A DNA stretch of 34,933 nucleotides from Alphaproteobacteria bacterium (GTDB lineage: Bacteria > Pseudomonadota > Alphaproteobacteria > ATCC43930 > CGMCC-115725). This document shows, piece by piece, positions 10,575 to 20,805 of the stretch; position 1 is the first letter of the stretch, and every line of letters starts with the position of its first letter. The notes beneath the pieces were generated by a model, which was not told where the DNA came from, searched no databases, and worked only from the letters and a program-made list of their open reading frames with translations. The stretch lies in NCBI GenBank assembly GCA_019237135.1, contig JAFAHQ010000184.1:1-34933 (forward strand), read 5' to 3'. Both the position numbers and the translations under genes were made by a program.

Positions 10575-12506
10575 TCAGGGATGCACCGGCGTTGAGACGT
10601 CTGAAGACGCCGATTTCGCTCGCGCGTCGGAAGTGTCCAGCCAGAACGTATCCGGCTTGAAGATCCCGAAAAAAGCCCCGGGATCCCAATTGTAGGACCC
10701 TTCTTCCGGGACGTTGCGGAGTCTTTCGCTCACCACCACCGGCTGGAGGACACCCGCAACCGTGCCGATCGAAAAAACCTCATCGGCCCATATCTGCAGC
10801 ATGGCATGCCAAATCCGGGACTGGTCCGCCGGCAGTGCTGCGCCGAGCCAATCCTCGTAGAGCTCCTTCAGCCGCGTCGCAGACGGCAAATCAGGGGATT
10901 CGCCGGCCTTACCCTTCGTCTCATAATATTGACCCCATTTTGGCCATTGCAGCTGCTGTTGACTCGTAGGGGCGAATTCCCAGGGCGACATCTGGGCCGT
11001 CGCAAGACCGTTCTCGATCCCTTTGTCGATCGACATCAACGTCTCACCTGAGAAGACCCGACGCCGGAACAAGGTCAGCTGCAAGGGCTTGGCAAAAAGC
11101 CTTATTCCGATGCGCCGCCAAGAATCGCGTACCAGCTCCAATACGTCCGATTGTTCGGTCGATTCACCTGAATTCTCTACGATGATCTCCATGGGTCGAT
11201 TATCCGGAAGGAGACGCATACCATCACTGTCGCGCTTTGTAAGCCCGATCAAATCGAGAAGGCGGTTGGCCTCACGCGGGTCGAAGTTTGCCCAGGCCGA
11301 GCGATACTCGGGTTCGTAAAGCGGGCTCTGCGGCAAAACCGTGTTCTGTCCCTCGATCGCCAGCCCGAAGTAGATCGCCTGATTGATCTCGTGTCGGTTG
11401 ACCGCCAGCGACAAGGCGCGACGAAAGCGCAGGTCGCGAACTAAGGCCCGCCAAGTCTCATCGTTTACGTTGAGGTTTGGATAAAGAGCGAGCTGACTGC
11501 CTGGACCGGTGCGCCAGAGGTGTACCTTGTAATTGTTGCGCTGCTCGCTTTCTTTGAGAAATGTGTAATTATCGAAGCGCAGATAGCGCGCCTGGAGGTC
11601 GCTCTCGCCCGCGCCCGTTTTTGCCGGGATGATCTTGCTGTCGGCAATCGACATTATGACGCGGTCGATATATGGAAGCTGATGCCCGGCTTCGTCGACA
11701 CGATAATAATAAGGATTTCTTTCGAATATAAACCTATCCGAAGGTGGTTTCGTCTTCAGTATCCAGGGTTCCAAGGATGGCAGGTTAGGGTTGTCGTTGC
11801 GGTACATCGTATCCATCCTGGCATGCAGCGCCGCCCAATTGCGTTGGTTATGTGTTTTGACGAGCGCGTCGAGCGTGACCTTATCAGCGAATTTTTCATG
11901 GAATTGCTTCAGATAATGTGACGGGCAATAGATGTAGAGCGGGTCTGCCCCGGCAAGATTAGGCAGAAACAATGGATTCGGCCGGGTCCAGACGTAGCGA
12001 ACCGTAGTTTCGTCGAGGACTTCGAACCGAGGCATCTCGCCTTGCACCATCATCGATACGGGTAGGCCTGAGGGCGATAACTGGTTATTTTGCGCGACAT
12101 CCTCGAACCAATAGCGGAAGTCCTCGGAGGTAAAGGGATGCCCGTCCGACCATTTGTGTCCGCTACGCAAATGGAGCGTGAAGATCCGGCCATCTTGGAC
12201 ATCCGCCGAGGTCAGGATATCGGGCACGAGGGTCAGCGCAGGTGTATAACCCACCAGCCGTGCATACCCGTAAACCACCATCATACGGGTGTCCTTTGGC
12301 CCGCCCATCAACATCCGCAACTCGCCGCCGGGATTGCCGATTGTTTCGGATCCCGCCACCTCCGGGTCGCTTGGCAACCGTTCGTTAACCCTGGACAGCT
12401 TTCCGCTGGCTACTTCCTGCGTGAAAAACGGCGACTCCTGCAGCTCGCCTCGCACTGTGCTGGGAACTGCTATCGAGAGAGCCAAGACGAGGCCGATCGT
12501 CTTCAC
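10575..12506 (-). CDS. ABC transporter substrate-binding protein, family 5 (peptide/Opp type)
   Basis: SBP_bac_5-like sequence (LVPDILTSADVQDGRIFTLHLRSGHKWSDGHPFTSEDF). GTG start at 12506 preceded by GGGAGGAG, giving a signal peptide VKTIGLVLALSIAVPSTVRG; the ORF extends to 12572. Confidence 0.9.
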   Translation of the reverse strand: MKTIGLVLALSIAVPSTVRGELQESPFFTQEVASGKLSRVNERLPSDPEVAGSETIGNPGGELRMLMGGPKDTRMMVVYGYARLVGYTPALTLVPDILTSADVQDGRIFTLHLRSGHKWSDGHPFTSEDFRYWFEDVAQNNQLSPSGLPVSMMVQGEMPRFEVLDETTVRYVWTRPNPLFLPNLAGADPLYIYCPSHYLKQFHEKFADKVTLDALVKTHNQRNWAALHARMDTMYRNDNPNLPSLEPWILKTKPPSDRFIFERNPYYYRVDEAGHQLPYIDRVIMSIADSKIIPAKTGAGESDLQARYLRFDNYTFLKESEQRNNYKVHLWRTGPGSQLALYPNLNVNDETWRALVRDLRFRRALSLAVNRHEINQAIYFGLAIEGQNTVLPQSPLYEPEYRSAWANFDPREANRLLDLIGLTKRDSDGMRLLPDNRPMEIIVENSGESTEQSDVLELVRDSWRRIGIRLFAKPLQLTLFRRRVFSGETLMSIDKGIENGLATAQMSPWEFAPTSQQQLQWPKWGQYYETKGKAGESPDLPSATRLKELYEDWLGAALPADQSRIWHAMLQIWADEVFSIGTVAGVLQPVVVSERLRNVPEEGSYNWDPGAFFGIFKPDTFWLDTSDARAKSASSDVSTPVHP

Positions 12507-12540
12507 ACCGCTCCTCCCTATCGGTTTTTCGTCTCTCCAA

Positions 12541-14448
12541 TTATGCCGAGACGGCGTTGCTGGCCTGAGCAACCCTCGCAGACGGCGACATCCTGGCCTC
12601 CACCCAATGGTCTGGACCGATCTCGATGAGAGGCGGTGCGTTCAACGGTTCACGGCGAAACGGCTCGGGCCAAGAGGCCGGGTCCGAGGCTTTGTCCTCC
12701 ATTAACCGGTGGAAGTCGAGGGAGCGCGACGGGTCAGGCGTGGGCACGGCCGCGAGCAGGGCCAAGGTGTAGGGATGGACTGGGTTGCGAAACAGCGTTG
12801 CGCGATCGGCGATTTCGACGATCCGACCGGCACACATGACTGCGATACGATCGGCAATATAGTCGATAACCGCGAGGTTGTGGGAAATGAAAAGGTACGT
12901 GAGCGAGAGCTTTTTCTTCAAATCCACTAACAGATTGAGAATCTGCGCTTGGATCGAAACGTCGAGCGCCGATGTCGGCTCATCGCAGATCACTAGATCA
13001 GGCCGCAACGCAAGGGCGCGCGCAATACCGATGCGCTGGCGCTGACCTCCGGAAAAGCTGTGGGGGTAACGTTTGAGATGGCGGGGGTCGAGGCCAACGA
13101 GGATGACCAGTTCATGCACCATCTCACGACGCGAGCGAACATCACCGATCCCGTGGATCACGAGTGGCTCTTCGATGATATCATAGACCGTCATCCGCGG
13201 GTTCAGCGATCCGAACGGGTCCTGGAAGATGAATTGCACCTGCCGCCTAAACCGCTTCAAATCCTCGCCATCCAGACGGAGCACATCGATGAGCCTTCCG
13301 CGGTCGTTGAAGCGGATCGCTCCTGAATCGGGTGATACAGCCCGCAGCAGCAGTTTGCTCAAAGTCGTTTTCCCGCACCCACTCTCGCCGACCAGCCCAA
13401 GACACTCGCCGCGCTCGATTCTCAGGCTGATCCCATCGACGGCAACGACTTGAGGACCCGATCGTCCGCCTCCAAACCACCCGCTCTTGCGGATGGTAAA
13501 GGTCTTTCGTACGCCGACGCACTCGACCAGCGGGCCATCTGCACCAACTGGCCATTCCGCTTTTTCGGCCATCAGATGCGGCGCATCTCCAGGGCGGATT
13601 TCGCGGATTGGGACGAGACGCTCGCCGGGCTTCATGTCGAAGTGGGGAACGGCCCGCAGCAGCGCCCGCAGATAAGGATGCTCCGCTTGACGAAAGATAT
13701 CATCGAGGGTACCGCTCTCCATGACCTCGCCGTGGTACATCACCACAATTTCCTCGGCGACATTGGCAACGACACCAAGGTCGTGGGTGATCAACAGCAC
13801 TGCCATGCTGAGCTCATGTTGGAGCTCTATGATCAGCTTAAGGATTTGCGCCTGGATGGTCACATCGAGCGCGGTCGTCGGCTCGTCAGCAATCAGCAGC
13901 GCGGGGCGGCAGACCAGCGCCATTGCAATCATAGCGCGCTGACGCAGCCCGCCGGACAGCTCAAAAGGGTAGCTACGCAGAGCCCGCTTGGGGTCTGGAA
14001 ATCCAACGAGTCGCAGCATCTCCTCCGTCAATTCAGAGGCTTGTGCAGCGCTCACTGGTCGATGGAGGCGCAGCGCTTCGCTGACCTGATTGCCGATGGT
14101 ATGAACGGGGGACAACGAGGTCATAGGCTCTTGGAAAATGATCGAAATGCGCCCACCTCGGATCGCTCGCATCTGCGGACCATTGTCCGGCAGTTTCACG
14201 AGATCGACGACCTCGCCGTCGAGCCGGGGATCAGTAAACAAGATCTCGCCGCGGGTGATCACCCCGCTACGCGGCAGGATGCGGAGGATGGTCTGACTGA
14301 CCACCGACTTTCCTGAGCCGGATTCGCCGACGAGCGCCACGGTTGATCGCGGTCGCACGCGGAACGAAACTCCCCTAACCGCCCGGATAAAGCCGCCTGG
14401 GGCGGCGAAGCGAACATGAAGGTCGCGGATTGTGAGGAGATCGGTCAA
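12541..14448 (-). CDS. Fused dual-ATPase Opp-type ABC transporter ATP-binding protein (OppD-OppF-like)
   Basis: Two NBDs: Walker A GESGSGKS and GESGCGKT; signatures LSGGLRQR and FSGGQRQR; Walker [13 protein letters not shown] and [12 protein letters not shown]. Confidence 0.95.
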   Translation of the reverse strand: MTDLLTIRDLHVRFAAPGGFIRAVRGVSFRVRPRSTVALVGESGSGKSVVSQTILRILPRSGVITRGEILFTDPRLDGEVVDLVKLPDNGPQMRAIRGGRISIIFQEPMTSLSPVHTIGNQVSEALRLHRPVSAAQASELTEEMLRLVGFPDPKRALRSYPFELSGGLRQRAMIAMALVCRPALLIADEPTTALDVTIQAQILKLIIELQHELSMAVLLITHDLGVVANVAEEIVVMYHGEVMESGTLDDIFRQAEHPYLRALLRAVPHFDMKPGERLVPIREIRPGDAPHLMAEKAEWPVGADGPLVECVGVRKTFTIRKSGWFGGGRSGPQVVAVDGISLRIERGECLGLVGESGCGKTTLSKLLLRAVSPDSGAIRFNDRGRLIDVLRLDGEDLKRFRRQVQFIFQDPFGSLNPRMTVYDIIEEPLVIHGIGDVRSRREMVHELVILVGLDPRHLKRYPHSFSGGQRQRIGIARALALRPDLVICDEPTSALDVSIQAQILNLLVDLKKKLSLTYLFISHNLAVIDYIADRIAVMCAGRIVEIADRATLFRNPVHPYTLALLAAVPTPDPSRSLDFHRLMEDKASDPASWPEPFRREPLNAPPLIEIGPDHWVEARMSPSARVAQASNAVSA

Positions 14449-14975
14449 ACTGGATGCCCTCCCACGTGCGGGATGCGGGGCTCGGTGTGTAGACTGACCC
14501 CAAGGGCAGCCAGATTGGCTAAGGTGGTCGCGTTAAGTGTTAACCCGCAGGAGTGCGCAGTTCTAGCCGACTTATCAACCAGCTCGGCAAAACCCTCGAT
14601 CCGGCTGTCCAACTTTACCTTCGTCCGGCCGGAGCGAAGTTCGAGTTGCATCCAGCCGTCGCGCCGGTCGCGGCGAGTGGAATAATAAGCGAGCGTCATA
14701 CGATCGAGCTTCCCCCAAGTGATCGAGGCACGACGCAGTCCCGACGCCCGCAGAGCCGACTTAGTCATCTCGAAACGGGTCCCGTGGCGAAGTATCGTGC
14801 GCACGCCGAATACCGCAAAGAGTGCTGCAAAGCCGCTCAACACCGTGGCGGCAACCACGCCGATGGGCATGATCACGAGGATTGCTGCGGTCGGGACGAA
14901 CCCGGCAGCGGCGCGGAGATAATCACCATACATAGCTGAAGTCGGGTACGCGTAACGGGTCATCGCCTGGGTCAC
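14445..14975 (-). CDS. Small membrane protein with possible PH-like domain
   Basis: Hydrophobic segments AAAGFVPTAAILVIMPIGVVAATVLSGFAALFAVFGV, then a soluble region (RFEMTKSALRASGLRRASITWGKLDRMTLAYYSTRR) like bacterial PH/YdbT-type domains. 4-bp overlaps with both neighbours. Confidence 0.6.
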   Translation of the reverse strand: MTQAMTRYAYPTSAMYGDYLRAAAGFVPTAAILVIMPIGVVAATVLSGFAALFAVFGVRTILRHGTRFEMTKSALRASGLRRASITWGKLDRMTLAYYSTRRDRRDGWMQLELRSGRTKVKLDSRIEGFAELVDKSARTAHSCGLTLNATTLANLAALGVSLHTEPRIPHVGGHPV

Positions 14976-15781
14976 AGGGCGTCCGCGAATACTTCCGCGG
15001 CATCGAGCCAGCTTGTCGCAGGGTGTACCTGGGTGATTGCGATGAGCTTGGAAAGGAATGCATCTGTCGCCTCGTCCTGCACTAGGTGGTGCGTCAAGAT
15101 TCCGGTTGGCTCCTCGGCGTCGACTTCGCCAAGGCGACGGGCCTGCAAGTGTCTAACGATGCCACCTAGCGCCGCTTCTTCACCTATAAAACCGCGATCC
15201 TCTGCCCACGCGACGAGATCGATATGAACGTTGACCTCGGTGATGCCCGGCGCCGGCCAAGGGGTGCCCCGCGGCTTTACGCGTGAGATCGCGCTGAGGC
15301 CGCAAGAGGGGAGGAGCGGCAGAAAACAAGAAGCAAAGCGATTCCAGGGCGGCGTCAAGACCGGGAGCGCGCGGGTCCCGAACAACGTGGTTAGTATCTT
15401 TCGGCCCGCCGTCAGCTCGGATCTCACAACGTGGCAGGGACGTTCCGCTGGAAACTCATTCTTCTTGCCGTCGATGGAACGGCTCGTGTGGCGCCATCCG
15501 TGTTGCAAGACAAAGAGGCGGCTCGCTTCACGGGGCCGAGACGGGTGAGCAACCCATGCAGCAAGTCCTGGGTCCGCAGTCGCTGGAATCACGGCGAGCG
15601 AAATCGGGACGTCGCCTGCGGTAGAAACCAAGCGGTCCAGGCGGCAGCTTGCCATCACCGCGTCGTCATCACGCCACCAGAGGGTCGCGGTACGGCCTCC
15701 CTCTCCCCATTGGTCGAACTCGCCGACCAGATCCGACCATCCTGCTGTCCTCACCAAATCTTCGCGCAGCAAAGACCTCAT
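14972..15781 (-). CDS. Polysaccharide deacetylase-like protein
   Basis: WWRDDDAV, QHGWRH, PPWNR and THH motifs match NodB-like deacetylase active-site segments. Confidence 0.7.
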   Translation of the reverse strand: MRSLLREDLVRTAGWSDLVGEFDQWGEGGRTATLWWRDDDAVMASCRLDRLVSTAGDVPISLAVIPATADPGLAAWVAHPSRPREASRLFVLQHGWRHTSRSIDGKKNEFPAERPCHVVRSELTAGRKILTTLFGTRALPVLTPPWNRFASCFLPLLPSCGLSAISRVKPRGTPWPAPGITEVNVHIDLVAWAEDRGFIGEEAALGGIVRHLQARRLGEVDAEEPTGILTHHLVQDEATDAFLSKLIAITQVHPATSWLDAAEVFADAL

Positions 15782-16995
15782 GCGCCGATAATACCGCCGG
15801 CCGACCGTGATACAAAATTTCCGTTCGTGCGCCCGATAACACTCGCGGGATCACGGATGATGTTCGCGATTAGGCGGGCCGAACGGCGTGCCCCGCCCGT
15901 GTCGACCGAAATCGTCAGAGGATCGCGCCTGATCGCGCGTTGGACAGCTTTAGCGAGTCGTGTGGGGGTAAGCAGAGGCTCCGGAATCATTTCCAGCGCC
16001 CCACGGGCAGCCAAGCGCTCCGCTCGCAACTGTTGTTCGGTTTCCCGCTCGGATGCGAACGGCACGACCACGGCTCGAGCGCCGGCCGCGAGTATGTCGA
16101 GAATAGTATTATATCCGGCTTGGCTCACCGATACGCGACAGCGCCGCAGCATTTGGGGGAATTCCTGGCGATAGCGCTCGAGGACCACATCCTCGGGCAA
16201 AGCATCCGCGAGTGTGCCAAACGCCGGCTCTGGCAAGTTGGGTCCGGCGAGCAGACGCCAAGTGAGACTGGCGAGGCAGCCGCGTCGCCTCGCCTCAAGC
16301 GCCGTCGATAAAAGAGCGGTGCCGACCGCACCGCCGCCAACCGAGACCAATACCTCGTTCGCCCCCACGGTCTCATCTCCTCCAACGGCCTGATCTGGGT
16401 CACCGATGTAACCAGTATAGATAAGACGGTCGGCGATCTCGGATACGGCAGAGAAACTCGCGCCCAGAGATATAAAGGCCGGATCTCCATGAACGAGCAC
16501 GAAGTCGAAATCGGAACGCACCCGATCGACGATCTCGCGCAGGCGGCTCGCATCGTCGGGTACGACTACAATGTCCCGAACAGAACACAGAATTCGCGGT
16601 CGCGGACAGCGCGATCGCGCCGCTTTGATCAGCGCTTCAATCTCGAAGCGGAACGCGCGCCGCCCGAATGGAAATGCTTCGATTACGACCGCATCGGGCC
16701 GGGCCGACTTGAAGGCGGCAAGCAGCGCGTTCCGACGAGCTTGTTGCAGTTTTTCGTCGATCGGCTGGCCGTCCGGACCAACAAGTTCTTTGAAGGTCGC
16801 GTCGCGAGCTTTGATCGGCGCGAGCTGAACAATGCGCGCGGACTGCGTACAGAGGGGTCCTAGGGGAGGTTCTCCGCCTGAGACCAGGGTAACCCCGATC
16901 CCTTCCCGCGCGACCGCGTCGGCAATCCGGAAAGTGCGCTGCATGTGCCCGATGCCGAGCAGGTGCTGGACGTAAAACAGGACGGAGGCGTTCAC
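15778..16995 (-). CDS. MurG/COG4671-like glycosyltransferase
   Basis: VLFYVQHLLGIGHMQRTFRIADAVAREGIGVTLVSGG N-terminus; C-terminal RCRVSVSQAGYNTILDILAAGARAVVVPFASERETEQQLRAERL. Confidence 0.8.
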   Translation of the reverse strand: MNASVLFYVQHLLGIGHMQRTFRIADAVAREGIGVTLVSGGEPPLGPLCTQSARIVQLAPIKARDATFKELVGPDGQPIDEKLQQARRNALLAAFKSARPDAVVIEAFPFGRRAFRFEIEALIKAARSRCPRPRILCSVRDIVVVPDDASRLREIVDRVRSDFDFVLVHGDPAFISLGASFSAVSEIADRLIYTGYIGDPDQAVGGDETVGANEVLVSVGGGAVGTALLSTALEARRRGCLASLTWRLLAGPNLPEPAFGTLADALPEDVVLERYRQEFPQMLRRCRVSVSQAGYNTILDILAAGARAVVVPFASERETEQQLRAERLAARGALEMIPEPLLTPTRLAKAVQRAIRRDPLTISVDTGGARRSARLIANIIRDPASVIGRTNGNFVSRSAGGIIGA

Positions 16996-17034
16996 GAAAT
17001 CTTACCGAAAGAATTGCCACAGTCCGCACCCACC

Positions 17035-17054
17035 GGCCTCCTGGTCAGGAGGCC
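17035..17054. other. Inverted repeat / hairpin between two glycosyltransferase genes
   Basis: GGCCTCCT-GGTC-AGGAGGCC: perfect 8-bp stem with a 4-nt loop in the 75-bp gap. No T-tract on either side. Confidence 0.6.
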
Positions 17055-17070
17055 TGTCTCCACGCTTGTA

Positions 17071-18177
17071 TCACGCTGCACAAGGACGACAGACCGCATC
17101 GATCACCGCAGCCAGTCGACGAGCAGCGGCCGGGAGATCATGCTCCACGAGTACGCGCCGCCGCGCCGCTTTTGCGAACACCGACCGCCGACCGCGATTG
17201 AGGATCACACTACGCACCGCCGCAGCAAAGGCAAGGGCGTCACCAGGCGCAACGAGAAGTCCAGTGACCTCCGGCACGACGATTTCTCCAACTCCACCGA
17301 CTGCCCCGGCCACCACGGGCAACCCACTGGCCTGCGCCTCGAGCAGCGCCATGCCATAGGCTTCGTTGCAGGCGGGCCAGACGAAGAGATCCGCCACGGC
17401 AAGTCGCTCCGCGATCGCCGCATGGTCGAGCGACCCCATCCAGGTCACCCGCTCGTTGAGCGGCGCGAGTGCATTCTCAGCATCGCGTCGGGCCGGACCG
17501 TCGCCGACCACTTCCAACGACCAAGGCAAATCGAGCAGATGAGACAGCGAGTCACCCAGAAGGCGATACGAGGCGAGCTTGTCGCCCTGGCGCATCATCG
17601 CGACCGTTATCAGGCGGGGCGGCCCGCCCGCCGGTTTCCATATTTGACCGTAGCTCGCCGCATCGACAAACGGCTTGAGGGCAGCCCAGCGCCAAGGCTC
17701 CCGCAGCAACGGCAAGATGCATTCCCGATCTTTCGAGTTCAGTCCGATTACCGCGTCAGCTTTTCGGATCGCGCTTTCGGCGGCGCGATGGCCCACCGCC
17801 CAAGCACCGCATCTCTGTGTCGGGGTCACGGAAGCCTCGGCGATGACATACGGGATGCCAAGCCTGCCCGCGATTGTCGGCCCCAACCAATCGGGCGCCT
17901 TGTGATAGACATGATAAGAGAACCAAAGTTCTGGCGTAAATTCAGGAAACGCTTGGTAGTGGCGGAGAAGACGGTCCGCGATCCGCTCTCCGAGTACGGC
18001 GAGTCGGGCCTGTCGAGGCGCGTCGCCACACCCCTCAAAGCTGCGAAAGCGTGAGACGAGAATGGGCTCATGTTTGACAAGGCGTAAGGCGGCGAGGAAG
18101 AGCTGCGCAATTTGACGATCACCCGACGGGACCGGATGATCAGGCGGTTTCAACGGCGCGTAGAAGCCGATGCGCAT
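17071..18177 (-). CDS. Glycosyltransferase, family 4 (GT-B)
   Basis: EVVGDGPARRDAE, VADLFVWPACNEAYGMALLEAQASGLPVVAGAVGGVGEIV. Start MRIGFYAPLKPPDHPVPSGDRQIAQLFL proposed at 18177. Confidence 0.88.
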   Translation of the reverse strand: MRIGFYAPLKPPDHPVPSGDRQIAQLFLAALRLVKHEPILVSRFRSFEGCGDAPRQARLAVLGERIADRLLRHYQAFPEFTPELWFSYHVYHKAPDWLGPTIAGRLGIPYVIAEASVTPTQRCGAWAVGHRAAESAIRKADAVIGLNSKDRECILPLLREPWRWAALKPFVDAASYGQIWKPAGGPPRLITVAMMRQGDKLASYRLLGDSLSHLLDLPWSLEVVGDGPARRDAENALAPLNERVTWMGSLDHAAIAERLAVADLFVWPACNEAYGMALLEAQASGLPVVAGAVGGVGEIVVPEVTGLLVAPGDALAFAAAVRSVILNRGRRSVFAKAARRRVLVEHDLPAAARRLAAVIDAVCRPCAA

Positions 18178-18244
18178 GCGCCTAGGACCATGCTGTTGAG
18201 CTATTTCTACAACCGTTGAGGCAGGAGAACGGAGAACCGGCTGC

Positions 18245-19573
18245 CTACAAAACCGCATCTACCCCAAGGCGATGGGTATCGCGCAACGACCGGGAGGCAT
18301 CCCGCAAACTAAGCGGCCGCCCATTGGCCGGAAGCAGTCCAAAGCGCACCGCGAGCACATCGATCCCAGATTTCATAGCGAAGTTGCGGTGCACGCGGCG
18401 TTCCCCAGCGGCGCCCAGCACCGCACGCCTTGAGGGATCGCGGATTAGCGCGCTCATGGCTTGAGCAAGCCCGACCGGGTCATCGGGAGGCACGAGCAAC
18501 CCCGTCACTCCTTGCTCGACCAACTCGGGGATCCCTGATACATCGGTTGCAACACACGCGAGCCGCTGGCTCTGTGCCTCGAGCAAGACGTTCGGTAGGC
18601 CATCGCGGTCGCCGTCCTTCGCTACTTTCGAGGCGAGCACAAACAGATCCGCTTGACGATAAGCAGCGAGCACGTCGGGTTGGGCCAAGGCGCCGCGCCA
18701 TTCGATGCGGTGCGACAGACCCAGACGCCGGGCTCGATTGGTCAGCGCGGTCGAGAGCACGCCCCCGCCGACATGGATAAAACGCCATTCGAGGCGGCTC
18801 GGCAAAAGCGCAAGTGCATCCAGCAGATCGTCATAGCCCTTCTTGGCGACCAGCCGGCCGACCGAGACGATAATGACAGGATGCTCGAGATCGCTGCCGT
18901 CCGCGCCCTTTGAGCGGATCGGGGGCGGCGGAAATCGCTCAAGGTCGAGCCCATGATAGCAGAGTGTAACCGCATCCGGGCGCGAAGCGAGGTTGGCGAG
19001 ATGACTGCGCCCGGCCTCGGTGCAGGTTACCACCCAGCTCGCCTCGGCAAGCTTTTTGCGCTTCTCCCATGCCGGAAGCGTCCAGATGTCCTTGGCGTGC
19101 GCTGAAACCGTCCATCTGAGACCGACAGTCATGGCGGCATAGCGGGCGACGGAGGCCGGGGTATGGAGGAAATGCGCGTGGAGATGGTTGACGTCTGCGG
19201 GAAGCTCCGCCACCAGCACCATGGCTTGGCCGAAGCGGCGGATACGGTTCGGGGTCGGGTCCCGCCACAAATCCGCGAGCCACGCAGATCTGGCTGCGCC
19301 GTAGCCCGGCAGCCGGCGCGAGCGCCGCCAGCCGCGCCACACCCGGTGGGGCTCCTGGTATAAATATTCCGGAAGATAGAGCAGCGCGGCGTGGATCAAC
19401 TGCTGGACCGGATGCGTGGCGCGATCTGTCGGGTGGCGCAGCGACACGATCAGGATTTCGAGCCCGCGTCGCTCGAGAGCAGCGATTTCTTGAGCGATAA
19501 AGGTCTCGGAAAGCCGCGGATACCCTTTCAGAACGAAGGCGACGCGACCGGGGCCTCCGGGGAATGGCTGCAC
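18245..19573 (-). CDS. Glycosyltransferase, family 4 (colanic acid/WcaL-like)
   Basis: KGYPRLSETFIAQEIAALERRGLEILIVSLR, SVGRLVAKKGYDDLLDAL, GLPNVLLEAQSQRLACVATDVSGIPELVEQGVTGLLVPPDDP. GTG start at 19573 proposed; the ORF extends to 19636. Confidence 0.9.
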   Translation of the reverse strand: MQPFPGGPGRVAFVLKGYPRLSETFIAQEIAALERRGLEILIVSLRHPTDRATHPVQQLIHAALLYLPEYLYQEPHRVWRGWRRSRRLPGYGAARSAWLADLWRDPTPNRIRRFGQAMVLVAELPADVNHLHAHFLHTPASVARYAAMTVGLRWTVSAHAKDIWTLPAWEKRKKLAEASWVVTCTEAGRSHLANLASRPDAVTLCYHGLDLERFPPPPIRSKGADGSDLEHPVIIVSVGRLVAKKGYDDLLDALALLPSRLEWRFIHVGGGVLSTALTNRARRLGLSHRIEWRGALAQPDVLAAYRQADLFVLASKVAKDGDRDGLPNVLLEAQSQRLACVATDVSGIPELVEQGVTGLLVPPDDPVGLAQAMSALIRDPSRRAVLGAAGERRVHRNFAMKSGIDVLAVRFGLLPANGRPLSLRDASRSLRDTHRLGVDAVL

Positions 19574-19578
19574 CGACC

Positions 19579-20805
19579 TTAGGCCTCGAGACGCTCGCGG
19601 GCCGCAAAGCAGCCAGCCCTGCCCTCGTCGAGCCATCTTCGCGCACGCCGATTGACGGTTCGCATGCCGTCCAGCAACCCCGGGATCATCGCGGTCGAGG
19701 GCGGCGGCTGCTCGGTCAGCCGCCGGATTGCCCCCGCCATCACTCTGGGGTCGCGTCCCTCTTCCTCGGGAAGCATCGTCAGAAGGCCGAGTTCGGCAGC
19801 GCGTCGCGCCCTGATGAACTGCTCGAGACGGGGGGCTGTTCGCGGCACGATCAGCGCTTTCTTGTCGAAGGACAGAATTTCGCAGAAGGTGTTGTAACCA
19901 CCCATCGCGACCACGCCGGCGGCGCGCGCCATCAGTGACTCGAGGCGGGCGTTAAAGGTGATCGTCCGGACGTTCTCGAGACGCGCGGCACGGCTTGCGA
20001 ACCACGCTCGTTGCTCGGGTTGCATGAAGGGCCCGAAGACGATCAGTGCAGGCAGCGGCATGGCTCGGTCATGTTCGTAAACTGCCAACACCAAATCGAT
20101 CAGCGCTTCGCCGTCGCCTCCGCCGCCGGGTGTCACCAGCACGAAATCCCTTTCGAGAAGATCCAGAATATCGGGGGTAGCCTGAGGCTCGGACGCGCTG
20201 CGTCGAAGATAACCGGTGTAGGTCATCCGGCGTCGCACGCTGGTCGGCACCGGAAGCCCCGCGAGTGGATCGCAGATTTCCGGCAGGCCGTATACCCAGA
20301 TATCGTCGTAATACTCCGCCAGCGCCGGGACCGCTTGCTTGCGTTCCCACTCGCTCTCGAGCGCCTCGGGATCGTCCATCACGTCGCGCAATCCCAGGAC
20401 CAGCGCCGTCCCGCGGCGTTGCAATAAATCCAACGTGTCGCGCACCTCGCCGCGCAGTCCCAAGGGCTCCTTGTCGACGATCAAGAGATCGGGGTCGAAG
20501 ATGTCTGCGGTATGGCGGATAATCGAGGAGCGCATCGCCAGGGTCTCCTCGATATCGATGTGCAAACTAAGCGAGACATATTCTCCGTTGCGCAGCTTGA
20601 TCACCCCCGGCACGCGCACAAAATCGACGCGAGAGCGGAAATCGAAACTGCCGATGATCGGCGACCCGGAAAGAATCAGCACCGAAACGGCAGGGTCCTC
20701 ATCCACGAGGGAATGAGCGATTGCCCGACAGCGACGCAAATGCCCAAGCCCGAAGCTATCGTGGCTATAGACGAGCACCCGTTTATGGTGACGGCGAACG
20801 GTCAC
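19579..20805 (-). CDS. MurG/COG4671-like glycosyltransferase
   Basis: RVLVYSHDSFGLGHLRRCRAIAHSLV N-terminus; AAGVVAMGGYNTFCEILSFDKKALIVPRTAPRLEQFIRARRAAELG donor-site-like C-terminus. Confidence 0.82.
   Translation of the reverse strand: MTVRRHHKRVLVYSHDSFGLGHLRRCRAIAHSLVDEDPAVSVLILSGSPIIGSFDFRSRVDFVRVPGVIKLRNGEYVSLSLHIDIEETLAMRSSIIRHTADIFDPDLLIVDKEPLGLRGEVRDTLDLLQRRGTALVLGLRDVMDDPEALESEWERKQAVPALAEYYDDIWVYGLPEICDPLAGLPVPTSVRRRMTYTGYLRRSASEPQATPDILDLLERDFVLVTPGGGGDGEALIDLVLAVYEHDRAMPLPALIVFGPFMQPEQRAWFASRAARLENVRTITFNARLESLMARAAGVVAMGGYNTFCEILSFDKKALIVPRTAPRLEQFIRARRAAELGLLTMLPEEEGRDPRVMAGAIRRLTEQPPPSTAMIPGLLDGMRTVNRRARRWLDEGRAGCFAARERLEA

Noticed and set aside
16945-18054. 369-aa plus-strand ORF
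   Set aside because: Antisense to the GT4 glycosyltransferase at 17071-18177; composition looks like a shadow frame.
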